DNA from: Chitinophagaceae bacterium
Lineage (GTDB): Bacteria > Bacteroidota > Bacteroidia > Chitinophagales > Chitinophagaceae
Length of the DNA stretch: 64,000 nucleotides
Assembly (NCBI GenBank): GCA_020847395.1
Contig: JADLCD010000046.1
Coordinates: 1-64,000, forward strand
Reading direction: 5' to 3'
Shown: piece by piece, positions 9,472 to 17,941 of the stretch
Position numbering within the stretch: position 1 is the first letter of the stretch
Layout: every line of letters begins with the position of its first letter
The notes under the pieces: generated by a model
What the model was told of the DNA's origin: nothing
Database searches by the model: none
The model's input: the letters and a program-made list of their open reading frames with translations, nothing else
Translations under genes and position numbers: made by a program

Positions 9472-10671
9472 ATGCCTTTGAAAAAAATATTCTTTAGTTA
9501 TTCCAGGCAGGATGCCAGTGAGTTTTCACTGAAGCTTGCGCTTGATTTAAAAAAGCGTGGCTTTAATGTGTGGATTGATCAGCAGGATATACGCGCCGGC
9601 ACAGAATGGGACCTGGAAATTGAAAAAGCGCTGGAAACCTGCGACTGTCTTTTATTCGTAGAAACAGCAAAATCTGTTGTATCCAATAATGTGCTGGATG
9701 AAGTATATTACGCCCTCGGGCAAAACAAGAAAGTAATTCCATTGATTGTTGTAGATAGTAAAACGCCTTTTCGCATCCAGCGTATTCAGCATATAGATTT
9801 CACACAGGATTATCACGCAGGATTAAATAAACTAATACAGGAGTTGCAAAATTCCGAAACGAACATCTTTGTTGATACTCCACAAGCAGCAGCACTTCAA
9901 AAAACTTTTTTACAAAAAAATACAAAATGGCTGTTTGCCGTTGCCGCAATAATTGTTATTATAACAGCCGCGCTGTGGTATAATACGCCCCCCCGCCAAA
10001 CTTTAATTAAGGATGCCGGTAATACAAATGCTGATAAACCTGCTACAGAAGACAGTATTGAAAATGATAATACTGTTGCTGCTATTTCAACAGAAACCGT
10101 TCGTGCTGCAAAAAAGCAGGTGCCCCCGGTAAAAACTAAAACAGATATTACCGCTAATAAAAAATCCATAACTAAACCTGTAAAATCTTCAATACTTGAT
10201 CTGGCTGCACTGGGTGGCGAGTGGCGAATGAAAGCTGTTGATCTTAAAACCAAATCGTTTAATGGCTATATAAAAATTGAACCTGCTGCTGATAACAAAT
10301 TTAATATCAGGAGTGCATTGCAGTTTTTTTATATCAAACCTAAAGACACCGCCTACCTCACTATTTTCAATGCATTTGTAAACTGCGCCAATTGTGTATT
10401 GCAGGAGGAAGTTAAACTTGTTGTAGAAGATATTGCCCTGGGAACGCAGTTATATTCTATTCTTAAAAATGATGTAGATGGTGTTGGCAAAGCCGGAGAT
10501 ACTGTTATGAATAAAGGAGGTAATAAATCGATAAGAGGAGCAGCAGTATTGCAATTTAAGAATAATGCTACGGCTTTAATAAAAATATCCCGCTCCACAC
10601 CTGCTGAATTAGAAGGCAGCTTAATTGTAAAGCCGTTTGAGTATCTATTTACGTTTACAAAGGTTGATTGA
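9472..10671 (+). CDS. Membrane-anchored TIR-domain protein
   Basis: A 399-residue protein. An N-terminal TIR domain (about 1-125) begins KKIFFSYSRQDASEF and includes VWIDQQDIRAGTEW. The Glu of NNVLDEVYYALGQ, residue 77, aligns with the catalytic Glu of NAD-cleaving TIR domains. A single membrane helix (WLFAVAAIIVIITAALWY) lies at about 153-170, then a Thr/Lys-rich linker and a beta-rich extracytoplasmic domain of about 130 residues. I place the start at MPLKKIFFSY because the upstream codons overlap a hairpin and do not fit TIR. No nuclease, sensor or cyclase gene is adjacent, so anti-phage action is only a possibility. Confidence 0.82.
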   Translation: MPLKKIFFSYSRQDASEFSLKLALDLKKRGFNVWIDQQDIRAGTEWDLEIEKALETCDCLLFVETAKSVVSNNVLDEVYYALGQNKKVIPLIVVDSKTPFRIQRIQHIDFTQDYHAGLNKLIQELQNSETNIFVDTPQAAALQKTFLQKNTKWLFAVAAIIVIITAALWYNTPPRQTLIKDAGNTNADKPATEDSIENDNTVAAISTETVRAAKKQVPPVKTKTDITANKKSITKPVKSSILDLAALGGEWRMKAVDLKTKSFNGYIKIEPAADNKFNIRSALQFFYIKPKDTAYLTIFNAFVNCANCVLQEEVKLVVEDIALGTQLYSILKNDVDGVGKAGDTVMNKGGNKSIRGAAVLQFKNNATALIKISRSTPAELEGSLIVKPFEYLFTFTKVD

Positions 10672-10756
10672 GTATAAGAGCAAACCGGAAAAGTTGTAAA
10701 AGCATCTACTCCCGTTTGCGTACAGTACACAGCCACTATTTTCTTACTTTCGCCTA

Positions 10757-11470
10757 ATGCCTAATAGTTATTTCCGGTTCAAACAGTTTACGGTTTATCA
10801 CGATCAGTGTGCTATGAAGGTATGTACAGATGCATGTATACTTGGTGCCTGGTTTGCTAAAAAAAATCCAGGTATAAGCGTAGCTTTAGATATAGGTGCC
10901 GGCTCAGGACTGCTTACACTAATGCTGGCACAAAATATTAACGGGCAGTTTCATGGCATAGAAATAGATTCGCCCTCTTTTAAACAATTGCAGGAAAATA
11001 TTGCCCGCAGCAACTGGAAAGATAAGATAACGGTATTTAACGCTGATGCCATTACTTATTTGTTCCCTGTAAAATATGATTTCATTATTGTTAATCCGCC
11101 TTTTTTTGAAACTGATTTAAAATCTCCTGATGTACACAGGAATCTGGCTATGCACAGCACGGCGCTTACGCTTGAAAGCCTGACCGGCATTATTGATAAA
11201 AATCTTACTGCCCATGGTTCGTTTGGTATATTGCTTCCCTATCACAGAACCGTTGAGTATACAGGCATTGCGCAGGAGAAAGGTTTTTTTATTGCTGAAA
11301 AATTATTGGTTAAGCAAACACCCGCGCATAATTATTTCAGGAGTATTTTGCATTTTAACCGGCACAAAACCGGCAACGTTCAAACGCATGAACTTGCAAT
11401 AAGGGATAACAATAACGCATATACGAAAGTGTTTACGGCACTCCTGAGAGACTATTATCTTTATTTATAG
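10757..11470 (+). CDS. trmN6: tRNA1(Val) (adenine(37)-N6)-methyltransferase
   Basis: A 237-residue SAM-dependent methyltransferase of the TrmN6/YfiC family, which makes m6A37 in tRNA-Val. The SAM motif I DIGAGSGLLTLMLAQ is near residues 35-50. The N6-adenine signature IVNPPFFE is at about 114-121. The N-terminal FRFKQFTVYHDQCAMKV is typical of the family. It ends by overlapping the convergent dehydrogenase gene by six bases. Confidence 0.9.
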   Translation: MPNSYFRFKQFTVYHDQCAMKVCTDACILGAWFAKKNPGISVALDIGAGSGLLTLMLAQNINGQFHGIEIDSPSFKQLQENIARSNWKDKITVFNADAITYLFPVKYDFIIVNPPFFETDLKSPDVHRNLAMHSTALTLESLTGIIDKNLTAHGSFGILLPYHRTVEYTGIAQEKGFFIAEKLLVKQTPAHNYFRSILHFNRHKTGNVQTHELAIRDNNNAYTKVFTALLRDYYLYL

Positions 11471-12664
11471 GCCTGCATAATTGCTAAGATAACTATAGTG
11501 AGGCGTAAGCATGCCTTTATCTGTTATAGTAGCACGCTGTATTACCGGCGAGTCGTTTTTTAAAAGCCCCTCAAGTACATATTTTATCAATTGTTCTCCA
11601 AAATATCTTGAAGCATCTCTTGGTAATTCGTTAGGCAGGTTTCCAACAGCCATTACATCAATAGAGCCGGGCAGATAAGGCGCTGTTTTTTTAAAAGTGT
11701 TCCTGTCAATACCGTATATGGGGTCTTCAATAGACTGATCACCTGCATTAATAGGTACAGATCCGCCTGCATCATCTGTAATGTCTGCAATTGTTTGAAT
11801 AATGAAATTATCATGCTGTATCATTTCTTTTTCAAAAAGCCGGGGAACATTTTTGTCCCAGAAAATACCATTCATTAAAATATCTGTTTGCGAAGCGTAA
11901 GGAAGGAAAATACTTTTATACAATTCCGGTTGTTCATGAAATTCTATCCGGCTATACTTTCCCGTCAGGTTGTTTTTATAAAGATCAGCTCCTTTTAGTT
12001 GAACATATACAGGGTAGGCAAAACGCCTTGTAAGGTATTCATCGGGTTCTACTTCATGTATGCCAACAAGGTTCATGATTTCCAGTATGCCATGTGCTAC
12101 TCTTCCTGATCCTGTTACAGCTATTTTTACGTTTGGAATACGTAAGCCAAAGTATGTATGAATCAACTCCCTGAAGCTTCTTTGTTTGTATACCCTTTCA
12201 AGATTATATAATCCTGTTCGTTTACCGTAAGCCATCAAACCATTATGTGCGCCAACTACACCTGCAAAAAAGCCAAATCCAATTATACGTTGCCCGTCGT
12301 CATGCTCCAGGCATTCATAGTCAATAAGTGTTATATTTTTTTTGATGACAGACTGCAATAAGTTCCTGTTATGTGGTTGCTCTTTTTTGGTGTGTGAGAA
12401 AAAAAGATATGTTTTGCCGCAAATCAAATCATTCACCTGTACTTCCTTTATGCCGAATAAAAAATCACATTCGCCCAGGTCTTCTTTTACTTCAACGCCT
12501 GCAGCTATATATTCTTTATCGGCAAAACACCGGTATGGTGAAGATTGCGCAATAATCTTTATTTGCTGGTTTTGTTTATGTATCCATTTGCATTGTGCAG
12601 GCGTTAAAGCCACTCTATTGTCTGCGGGAACTTTTCCTTCTCTTATTAAACCAATTTTTAGCAT
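11465..12664 (-). CDS. Alanine dehydrogenase/saccharopine dehydrogenase-like oxidoreductase
   Basis: A 399-residue NAD(P)-dependent enzyme of the AlaDH/PNT-N superfamily, closest in layout to lysine-forming saccharopine dehydrogenases. The N-terminal substrate domain opens IGLIREGKVPADNRVALTPAQ. FFAGVVGAHNGLMAYGKRTG and a Rossmann motif (KIAVTGSGRVAHGILEIM) follow in the middle. The exact substrate (lysine/2-oxoglutarate or another amino acid) cannot be set from sequence. It overlaps the 3' end of trmN6 on the other strand. Confidence 0.78.
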   Translation of the reverse strand: MLKIGLIREGKVPADNRVALTPAQCKWIHKQNQQIKIIAQSSPYRCFADKEYIAAGVEVKEDLGECDFLFGIKEVQVNDLICGKTYLFFSHTKKEQPHNRNLLQSVIKKNITLIDYECLEHDDGQRIIGFGFFAGVVGAHNGLMAYGKRTGLYNLERVYKQRSFRELIHTYFGLRIPNVKIAVTGSGRVAHGILEIMNLVGIHEVEPDEYLTRRFAYPVYVQLKGADLYKNNLTGKYSRIEFHEQPELYKSIFLPYASQTDILMNGIFWDKNVPRLFEKEMIQHDNFIIQTIADITDDAGGSVPINAGDQSIEDPIYGIDRNTFKKTAPYLPGSIDVMAVGNLPNELPRDASRYFGEQLIKYVLEGLLKNDSPVIQRATITDKGMLTPHYSYLSNYAGL

Positions 12665-12766
12665 ACCTGCAAAAGTAGCAGTAAAGCGAGGAATAAGATT
12701 CTCAAAAAATTGAAATTAAAAATATGGCAATTCACATCATAAGCTGTAATATTGCACCCCATTTAT

Positions 12767-12850
12767 GCCCAGATGGCGGAATTGGTAGACGCGTCAGACT
12801 CAAAATCTGGTATTGGCAACAATGTGCAGGTTCGATTCCTGTTCTGGGCA
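12767..12850 (+). tRNA. tRNA-Leu (CAA)
   Basis: Folds as a complete class II tRNA of 84 bases. The acceptor is GCCCAGA/TCTGGGC with discriminator A, the D arm is GCGGAATTGGTAGACGC, the anticodon stem is TCAGA/TCTGG with loop CTCAAAA (anticodon CAA), and there is a long variable arm and GCAGG-TTCGATT-CCTGT as T arm. CCA is not encoded. Confidence 0.97.
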
Positions 12851-12856
12851 CGGCGA

Positions 12857-12890
12857 AAATCTTGTAAATCATTTATTTACAAGATTTTTT
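12857..12890 (+). terminator. Rho-independent terminator after tRNA-Leu
   Basis: The inverted repeat AAAATCTTGTAAA / TTTACAAGATTTT with a short loop ends in a T run, starting seven bases after the tRNA. Confidence 0.75.
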
Positions 12891-13519
12891 GTTTTATGCT
12901 CGTCAATAAAAAAAGCAGGAAACATTTTCTGAAAATAATCTTGTGCTTTAGTAACCCGCGGCAAACGGGGTAGGGTAATGTTCCAGAGTTAGTGATGGAA
13001 TAATTTTGATCAGATAAATAATTGAAAATTAATAAAAGCCTATAAGGGCGGGCATAAAAGAGGTGGATGATATATCTGTCTCTTTTTATTTTAAGGCTTA
13101 TAATAGTACAAATATGCTGAATACTATAGTATTGTGTTCCAGCGTTAGTGACAGGGAAAATGTCCTCATTTTTTAAGCTGTTGATGTTTTGGCAGCGTGG
13201 TAAAGTAAAGCCCAATAGCATTACTCCGGTACAAGCGAGCGTGGCCACAGCAGCCCAATAGCAGCACTACAGCCAGGTACATAAAAATAATAGCGCACTA
13301 AAGTAGCTGCATACCTCTCAGCGTGTTACAACTCCCCTCCTTTGGAGGGGCTGGGGAGAACCCAATGTTCAATAATTATACATAGTTCAGCATTGCACCG
13401 CGGTCTGTCACCCCGAGGCACGAGGGGTCTGCCTGGTACCCGGTTACAAACGAACAAAGATTATTGCAACCTACAACTTTACGCTTAATTCTAAACGAGC
13501 GAAAATTTGGGATACGCCC
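12891..13519. other. Gene-poor intergenic region
   Basis: I see no convincing gene. It holds a CCCCTCC-TTT-GGAGGGG hairpin near 13325-13345 of the kind scattered in Bacteroidota spacers. A motif close to TGTTCCAGNGTTAGTGA occurs twice (near 12979 and 13136). The minus-strand ORF at 12877-13248 has no recognisable domain and spans these repeats. Confidence 0.5.
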
Positions 13520-13863
13520 TCAGCAAAGTACATACAGAGGAACAGGCTTGGGTTTTTTATTTTGTTCATTCCATTTTTTGGGAGTTTCGCTGAAAGCAAA
13601 AACGGCATGTATGATAATTTGTTTTTTTCGTTTGTTACAGTGTAATGGGCGGCGTACGGAAATTTTTTCACTACGGCAAAACGTACCTCGTCGTATCGGA
13701 ACGACCTGGAGAAAGGATTTTTTTGTATTGCTTTAATTTCGGTTTTAAGTGTTGTTTTGAATCTTGTACCTAAACCTTTTTGTTGCCTGTTGTACCAGTC
13801 TGCAATATTTTTAATATGTTCAATGGCAGCCCTGGTGTATACAATTTTATAGGTTGGGGTCAT
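13520..13863 (-). pseudogene. RelE/ParE-type toxin gene with a one-base frameshift
   Basis: The first 75 or so residues (YKIVYTRAAIEHIKNIADWY, RFAVVKKFPYAAHYTVTNEK) are a typical RelE/ParE plasmid-stabilisation toxin. At a run of seven A (coding strand GAAAAAAAC near 13622-13629) the frame is lost and the ORF continues as unrelated sequence to 13471. With one extra A, the normal family ending appears in the next frame (IIIHAVFAFSETPKKW) and stops at 13520. It could be a true mutation, a homopolymer sequencing error, or slippage that keeps some toxin made. The start codon overlaps the antitoxin stop by ATGA. Confidence 0.8.
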
Positions 13864-14099
13864 TGTTCATTAATTATTTTCCAGGCATCTTTTTCGTTAA
13901 TAAGCAGTTCGGGGTGTGCTTTGTATTTTTTGATACTGTTCCGTACAAACTGTTTTTGCGCTTCCGGAACATCAAAAGCCTGCTCATCGTTGAGGAGCAA
14001 ATCCGTTAATTGTTGTTTTTCTTTTTTGGGTAATGTTTTAACGAGCTCAACCAGTTGGTTAAACTGTAATGGCAGGTATATATTTGTTGTTGTGGGCAT
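13860..14099 (-). CDS. Antitoxin partner of the RelE/ParE-type toxin
   Basis: About 79 residues from the ATG at 14099 (MPTTTNIYLPLQFNQLVELV). The protein is helical and charged, with KTLPKKEKQQLTDLLLND like other Bacteroidota antitoxins that lack an obvious DNA-binding fold. The longer ORF-track start (14147) adds residues that do not fit. Its stop overlaps the toxin start by four bases, the standard antitoxin-toxin order. I identify it mainly by position. Confidence 0.65.
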   Translation of the reverse strand: MPTTTNIYLPLQFNQLVELVKTLPKKEKQQLTDLLLNDEQAFDVPEAQKQFVRNSIKKYKAHPELLINEKDAWKIINEQ

Positions 14100-14350
14100 A
14101 TGCTTACGTGTTACTATTTTTTCAATAACGATAGATATAATCCTCATGCCTGGCGCAAGTCTGCTTAATGCCGGGCATCTTTCTGCAGCGTTTTATATTC
14201 CTTCCTTCATGTATTTCACTTTGCATAACGTGCTGTATTTATAACAGGTCAAATATAACATTTTTAGTATTGGCTTTTTAGGGGGAATTGGATTTATAAG
14301 GCCTATTTTTATTTCATTGCCTGTATTTTACAACTACACCTAATTAAATT

Positions 14351-14953
14351 ATGACAGAATTTTGGGAAGAAGCATTTAAAGACAAGCAGGAAATGTGGGG
14401 ATTAGAACCTGCAAAGGCTGCAGTATTGACTAAGGATTTTTTTATTGCAAATGGTTTAAAAAATATCTTAGTTCCGGGCATTGGCTATGGGCGAAACGCA
14501 CAAATATTCAGGGATAGTGGAATAACCGTAACAGGAATTGAAATTTCTAAGACGGCAATTGATATTGCTAAAAAACATTTCGGCGATAACTTAACAATTT
14601 ATCACGGTTCAGTAACTGAAATGCCTTTCGACAACAAATTGTATGACGGAATATTTTGTTACGCCTTAATTCATTTGCTGGATGAAAACGAAAGGATAAA
14701 ACTAATTACAGACTGCTATAAACAACTGGCAGAAAATGGTTATATGGTTTTTACAACCGTCACAAAAAAAGCGCATACATACGAACAAGGAACTTGCATC
14801 AGTAAAGACAGATTTGAAATGTTTGGTGGTGTTAAAATATTTTTTTACGACAAAGAAACCATACAAAAAGAATTTTGTAAAGCCGGGCTTTTGGAAGTGT
14901 CAGAAATAGATGAGCATTTTCCATTTTATTTAATAAAGTGTAAAAGGATGTGA
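14351..14953 (+). CDS. Class I SAM-dependent methyltransferase
   Basis: A 200-residue methyltransferase of the TPMT/TehB-like group. WGLEPAKAA near the N-terminus, SAM motif I as ILVPGIGYGRNAQIF (about 38-52), an acidic residue at the end of strand 2 (GIEISKTAID), and YDGIFCYALIHLL as motif post-I. A small-molecule or metalloid substrate is likely, but its identity is unknown. It is the first of the plus-strand small genes of the accessory zone. Confidence 0.8.
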   Translation: MTEFWEEAFKDKQEMWGLEPAKAAVLTKDFFIANGLKNILVPGIGYGRNAQIFRDSGITVTGIEISKTAIDIAKKHFGDNLTIYHGSVTEMPFDNKLYDGIFCYALIHLLDENERIKLITDCYKQLAENGYMVFTTVTKKAHTYEQGTCISKDRFEMFGGVKIFFYDKETIQKEFCKAGLLEVSEIDEHFPFYLIKCKRM

Positions 14954-15023
14954 CCTGCTTTCAATTCAAGCTTACAGAACGAAGGGCCAACATACAACCC
15001 GGGTATTATTCAGGTTGAATATT

Positions 15024-15566
15024 ATGAACAAAAAAATATCCAAAATAACAAACGAGTGGAAAAGGTTTAGCCATCTTTTTAACCGGCAGGAAATTCCTGC
15101 AAAGAAAATTCTTTTACATGAAGGGCAGATTTCCAAAACTGCATTCTATATAGAAAAGGGTTGCCTGCGTTCCTGGTTTAACAATAACGGGAAAGATATT
15201 ACTTTTCAATTTTTCTTTGAAGGACAAGGCGTTTCCTCTATTGAAAGTTTTATGACCAGCCAGCCTGGTTTATTTAATGTGGAAAGTATTGAGCCCTGCA
15301 TTATTCATAGCATTTCAAAAAAAGACTTTCAGTTTATTGTAGACAATTCGCCAGCTATAAAAAAGGAAATTGAGGAAAACATATTACAACGATTGTTTTT
15401 TTATCAAAAATTATTTCTGTCACGCATAAAAGACAATCCTGAAAAACGTTATAAAGAATTATTAACGCAACACCCTGAAATTTTACAGCGTATTCCGCAA
15501 CATTATATTGCATCCTATTTGGGCATTACCCCGGTATCATTAAGCAGGATAAGAAACAGGCGGTGA
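15024..15566 (+). CDS. Crp/Fnr-family transcriptional regulator
   Basis: About 180 residues. The cyclic-nucleotide-binding-like beta roll (about 20-115) includes ILLHEGQISKTAFYIEKGCL, and a short C-terminal HTH ends HYIASYLGITPVSLSRIRNR. This compact layout is the common Bacteroidota Crp-like type with no known ligand. The ATG at 15024 is preferred over 15015 because it gives the usual N-terminus. It precedes a flavodoxin-fold oxidoreductase by 74 bases in the same direction and may control it. Confidence 0.85.
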   Translation: MNKKISKITNEWKRFSHLFNRQEIPAKKILLHEGQISKTAFYIEKGCLRSWFNNNGKDITFQFFFEGQGVSSIESFMTSQPGLFNVESIEPCIIHSISKKDFQFIVDNSPAIKKEIEENILQRLFFYQKLFLSRIKDNPEKRYKELLTQHPEILQRIPQHYIASYLGITPVSLSRIRNRR

Positions 15567-15640
15567 TCGTATTTCTTTACAATTGTTATTGTTTAATACC
15601 CTGCTCCCTTCTCATTTTTGCAGTGACTTAATACAGTAAA

Positions 15641-16231
15641 ATGAGAACAGCAATTATATTTAACCACCCGTATGAACAAAGCTATTGTAATGCAATTTTA
15701 CAGGCAGTTACAAATGGTCTGCAAAAAGCAAATCATGAAATTGATCTTATTCATCTTGATAAAGATGGGTTTAACCCTGTAATGACAGCAGCAGATCTTA
15801 AAGCATTTAAAGATAAAAAGCCAGTTGACCCCAAAGTGATTGAATATAAGGAACGGCTTAACAAAGCAGACCATCTACTTTTTATTTTTCCTGTTTGGTG
15901 GGAACTGATGCCGGCATTGACAAAGGGTTTTATTGACAAAGTAATTTTTCCAGGTGTGGCTTATGATTATGCGCCGAAAGGTTACGGAATGATACCGCTT
16001 TTTAAAAATATAAAAAGCGTAACAGTTATCACAACCATGAATACAGCCGGTATTGTTTACCGACTTATTTTTGGAAATGCCATTAAAAAAGCAATCATGA
16101 CGGGTACATTCTGGAAAATGGGCTATAAAAACAGAAAGTGGATAAGCCTGAATATGGTAAAATTTGTATCTGATAAAAAGCGGAAAAAATGGTTAGCCAA
16201 ACTTGAAAACAGGTTTGCGGCATTGACGTAA
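15641..16231 (+). CDS. NAD(P)H-dependent flavin oxidoreductase (flavodoxin-like fold)
   Basis: A 196-residue quinone-reductase-type protein of the NQO1/MdaB/KefF group. The N-terminal IIFNHPYEQSYCNAIL is the FMN/FAD phosphate loop. FIFPVWWELMPALTKGFIDK is the signature that contacts flavin and the partner subunit. It is a soluble dimeric two-electron reductase of quinones or similar compounds. It lies downstream of the Crp-like regulator, a frequent pairing in Bacteroidota. Confidence 0.85.
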   Translation: MRTAIIFNHPYEQSYCNAILQAVTNGLQKANHEIDLIHLDKDGFNPVMTAADLKAFKDKKPVDPKVIEYKERLNKADHLLFIFPVWWELMPALTKGFIDKVIFPGVAYDYAPKGYGMIPLFKNIKSVTVITTMNTAGIVYRLIFGNAIKKAIMTGTFWKMGYKNRKWISLNMVKFVSDKKRKKWLAKLENRFAALT

Positions 16232-16306
16232 TTAAAATACCAGTTACTTAATATTTTATTTTTGCGCATTCATATATTCCTCATTGAAAATTAAAAAATA
16301 CAAATC

Positions 16307-16801
16307 ATGCCAGATATTAACCATGCAGTACTAATAGGAGCGGCGGCAGAGCATGTGTATGCCGCTATAACAACACCTCAAGGATTATCAGCCTGGTGGA
16401 CACCCGGCACAAATGCAAAAGCTGAAACCAACACTGTTGCTCACTTTCCTTTTGGACCTGGTTACTTCAAGGAAATGATCATTACAGAACTAAAACCTTT
16501 TTCTTCAGTAAAATGGAATTGTATTAAAGGGGCTGATGAATGGGTAGGTACTAATATTTCTTTTACACTTATACCCGGTGATAAAGAAATGCTCCTGAAA
16601 TCATACCCGGAAATTTTAGGGCAGATTGAACAGTTAAAAAATGATAATGGAACACTACTGATTTTTCATCACGATGACTGGAAAGAACACACATTGATGT
16701 TTGCTGAATGCAGTTATACCTGGGGGCAATTTCTCAGAAGCCTGAAACTGTTCTGCGAAACCGGGAAAGGGAAGCCCTGGCCGCAACAACATTGTGCATA
16801 A
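16307..16801 (+). CDS. SRPBCC (AHSA1-like) protein
   Basis: A 164-residue helix-grip protein of the START/Bet v1-like superfamily. ITTPQGLSAWWTPGTNA near the N-terminus and the C-terminal WGQFLRSLKLFCETGKGKP are typical AHSA1-domain features. Such proteins bind hydrophobic ligands, and this one has no defined ligand. An ATG follows an A-rich stretch. The stop codon directly abuts a remnant of another gene (16801-16947). Confidence 0.82.
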   Translation: MPDINHAVLIGAAAEHVYAAITTPQGLSAWWTPGTNAKAETNTVAHFPFGPGYFKEMIITELKPFSSVKWNCIKGADEWVGTNISFTLIPGDKEMLLKSYPEILGQIEQLKNDNGTLLIFHHDDWKEHTLMFAECSYTWGQFLRSLKLFCETGKGKPWPQQHCA

Positions 16802-16947
16802 CAGGTAGAGATTGGAGCGACAAAGTTTGTTATTTTGCAGATATTGACGGACACATGGATGTTTATTCCGATTATGTATTAAAAAACTGCACACCTGAAG
16901 ACTTGCCAGCTAAAACAAAGGGAATGGCAAACTTCAAAGAGGGGTGA
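16801..16947 (+). pseudogene. Unrecognised C-terminal gene remnant
   Basis: In the frame of the 16708-16947 ORF, about 45 residues from GRDWSDKVCYFADIDGHMDV to the stop read like the end of a real protein. There is no start of its own: upstream codons in this frame are the shifted SRPBCC gene. I cannot name the family. The likeliest explanation is a deletion that removed the 5' part of a gene. Confidence 0.4.
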
Positions 16948-16995
16948 AACAAGTTTATAACCACAAAATTCATTCATTTAAAACAAGCATAAGAA

Positions 16996-17358
16996 ATGCA
17001 AATAACTGACAAACATAATGACCGTATAGCTAAAATGATTTTTGCATCGGTTTATCCACATTATGTAACAAAAGTAGAAAGCAAAGGCAGAACCAAAGAA
17101 GAACTGCACCAGGTAATTGAATGGCTGACGGGTTTTAATGCCAAAAAACTACAAGTACTTATTGATCAGAAAGTAACTTTTGAAACATTCTTTGACAAAG
17201 CAACCTTAAACCCCAATGCTCAACTTATCACAGGAGTAATCTGCGGTTATCGGATTGAAGAAATTGAAAATCCGCTGACAAAAAAAGCAAGATATTTAGA
17301 TAAGTTGGTGGACGAATTGGCGAAAGGACGAAAAATGGAGAAGATTTTAAGAAGTTAA
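16996..17358 (+). CDS. DUF2200 family protein
   Basis: A 120-residue cytoplasmic protein with the DUF2200 pattern: [20 protein letters not shown], then [18 protein letters not shown] and [10 protein letters not shown], with a Lys/Arg-rich helical tail. The function of the family is unknown. It is followed by one of the GCCGCTAACAT repeats of the zone. Confidence 0.8.
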   Translation: MQITDKHNDRIAKMIFASVYPHYVTKVESKGRTKEELHQVIEWLTGFNAKKLQVLIDQKVTFETFFDKATLNPNAQLITGVICGYRIEEIENPLTKKARYLDKLVDELAKGRKMEKILRS

Positions 17359-17382
17359 ACCGACAACTAAACGAACAAAATG

Positions 17383-17417
17383 CCAGCCGCTAACATCGTG
17401 AGCCGTTGGCGGTAATG
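17383..17417. repeat. Recurring 3'-end repeat, site A
   Basis: CCAGCCGCTAACATCGTGAG followed by a G-rich half (CGTTGGCGGTAATG). It shares GC(C/T)GCTAACAT with sites D and E and lies between the stop codons of DUF2200 and HxlR. Confidence 0.5.
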
Positions 17418-17421
17418 TTAC

Positions 17422-17841
17422 TCAATAAGACAGCTCATCTTTCAACTGACTTGAAATTTCTTTTAGCAGACCCTCTTTACCACGTTTGGCACGATTGACA
17501 AACTTCTTATCAACAGCACTGTTCTTGTCGTATTTTGCTGACCACATAATAACATCAACCAGCACAGGTAACAAGTGAATGCCTTTTTGTGTGAGTTTGT
17601 AAATAAACTTTGAGCCGTGTGCAGGATCCACCCTTTTAACGACAATGTTTGCCTCTTCTAATAACGCCAGCCTATCCGCAAGGACATTCGTTGCAATCTT
17701 TTCTTCAGACTGTAAAAACTCACCGTAATAGTGTTTGCCTTTAAACATTAAATCACGTACAATCAACAACGTCCACTTATCGCCAAAAATTTCCAAAGCA
17801 TAACTTATCGGGCAATCAGACCTTCTTTTTTGTTTCGCCAT
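17422..17841 (-). CDS. HxlR-family transcriptional regulator
   Basis: A 139-residue winged-helix protein. CPISYALEIFGDKWTLLIVRDLM is the hallmark N-terminal motif including the redox-sensing Cys of this family (residue 10). KHYYGEFLQSEEKIATNVLADRL is the recognition helix region. HxlR proteins such as YodB respond to electrophiles or aldehydes. It is divergent from a VOC gene, and a palindrome between them is a likely operator. Confidence 0.9.
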   Translation of the reverse strand: MAKQKRRSDCPISYALEIFGDKWTLLIVRDLMFKGKHYYGEFLQSEEKIATNVLADRLALLEEANIVVKRVDPAHGSKFIYKLTQKGIHLLPVLVDVIMWSAKYDKNSAVDKKFVNRAKRGKEGLLKEISSQLKDELSY

Positions 17842-17866
17842 AAGGCAAAAATAAATATCTTTTAAC

Positions 17867-17900
17867 TACTTGCAATTTACAAGTAATAATTTTATCTTTA
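17867..17900. promoter_or_regulatory. Probable HxlR operator overlapping the VOC promoter
   Basis: The inverted repeat TACTTG-N7-CAAGTA is at 17867-17885. It overlaps a TTG at -33 position (17870-17872) spaced 20 bases from TATCTTTA (17893-17900), a -7 box with one mismatch, and lies 42 bases before the VOC start. Another GCAAGTA half site follows near 17913. Confidence 0.5.
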
Positions 17901-17941
17901 AACTGCAAAAAAAGCAAGTATTTAAAAATTAATACAAAAAA

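Noticed and set aside
12877-13248. Minus-strand ORF of 123 codons
   Set aside because: It crosses the tRNA terminator and repeat-like motifs, has no domain, and its composition is Cys/Phe/Leu-rich as in non-coding AT-rich sequence.
14975-15010. GGGCCAACATACAACCCGGG as another cassette repeat
   Set aside because: Only CAACAT is shared with the GCCGCTAACAT sites; the rest does not align.
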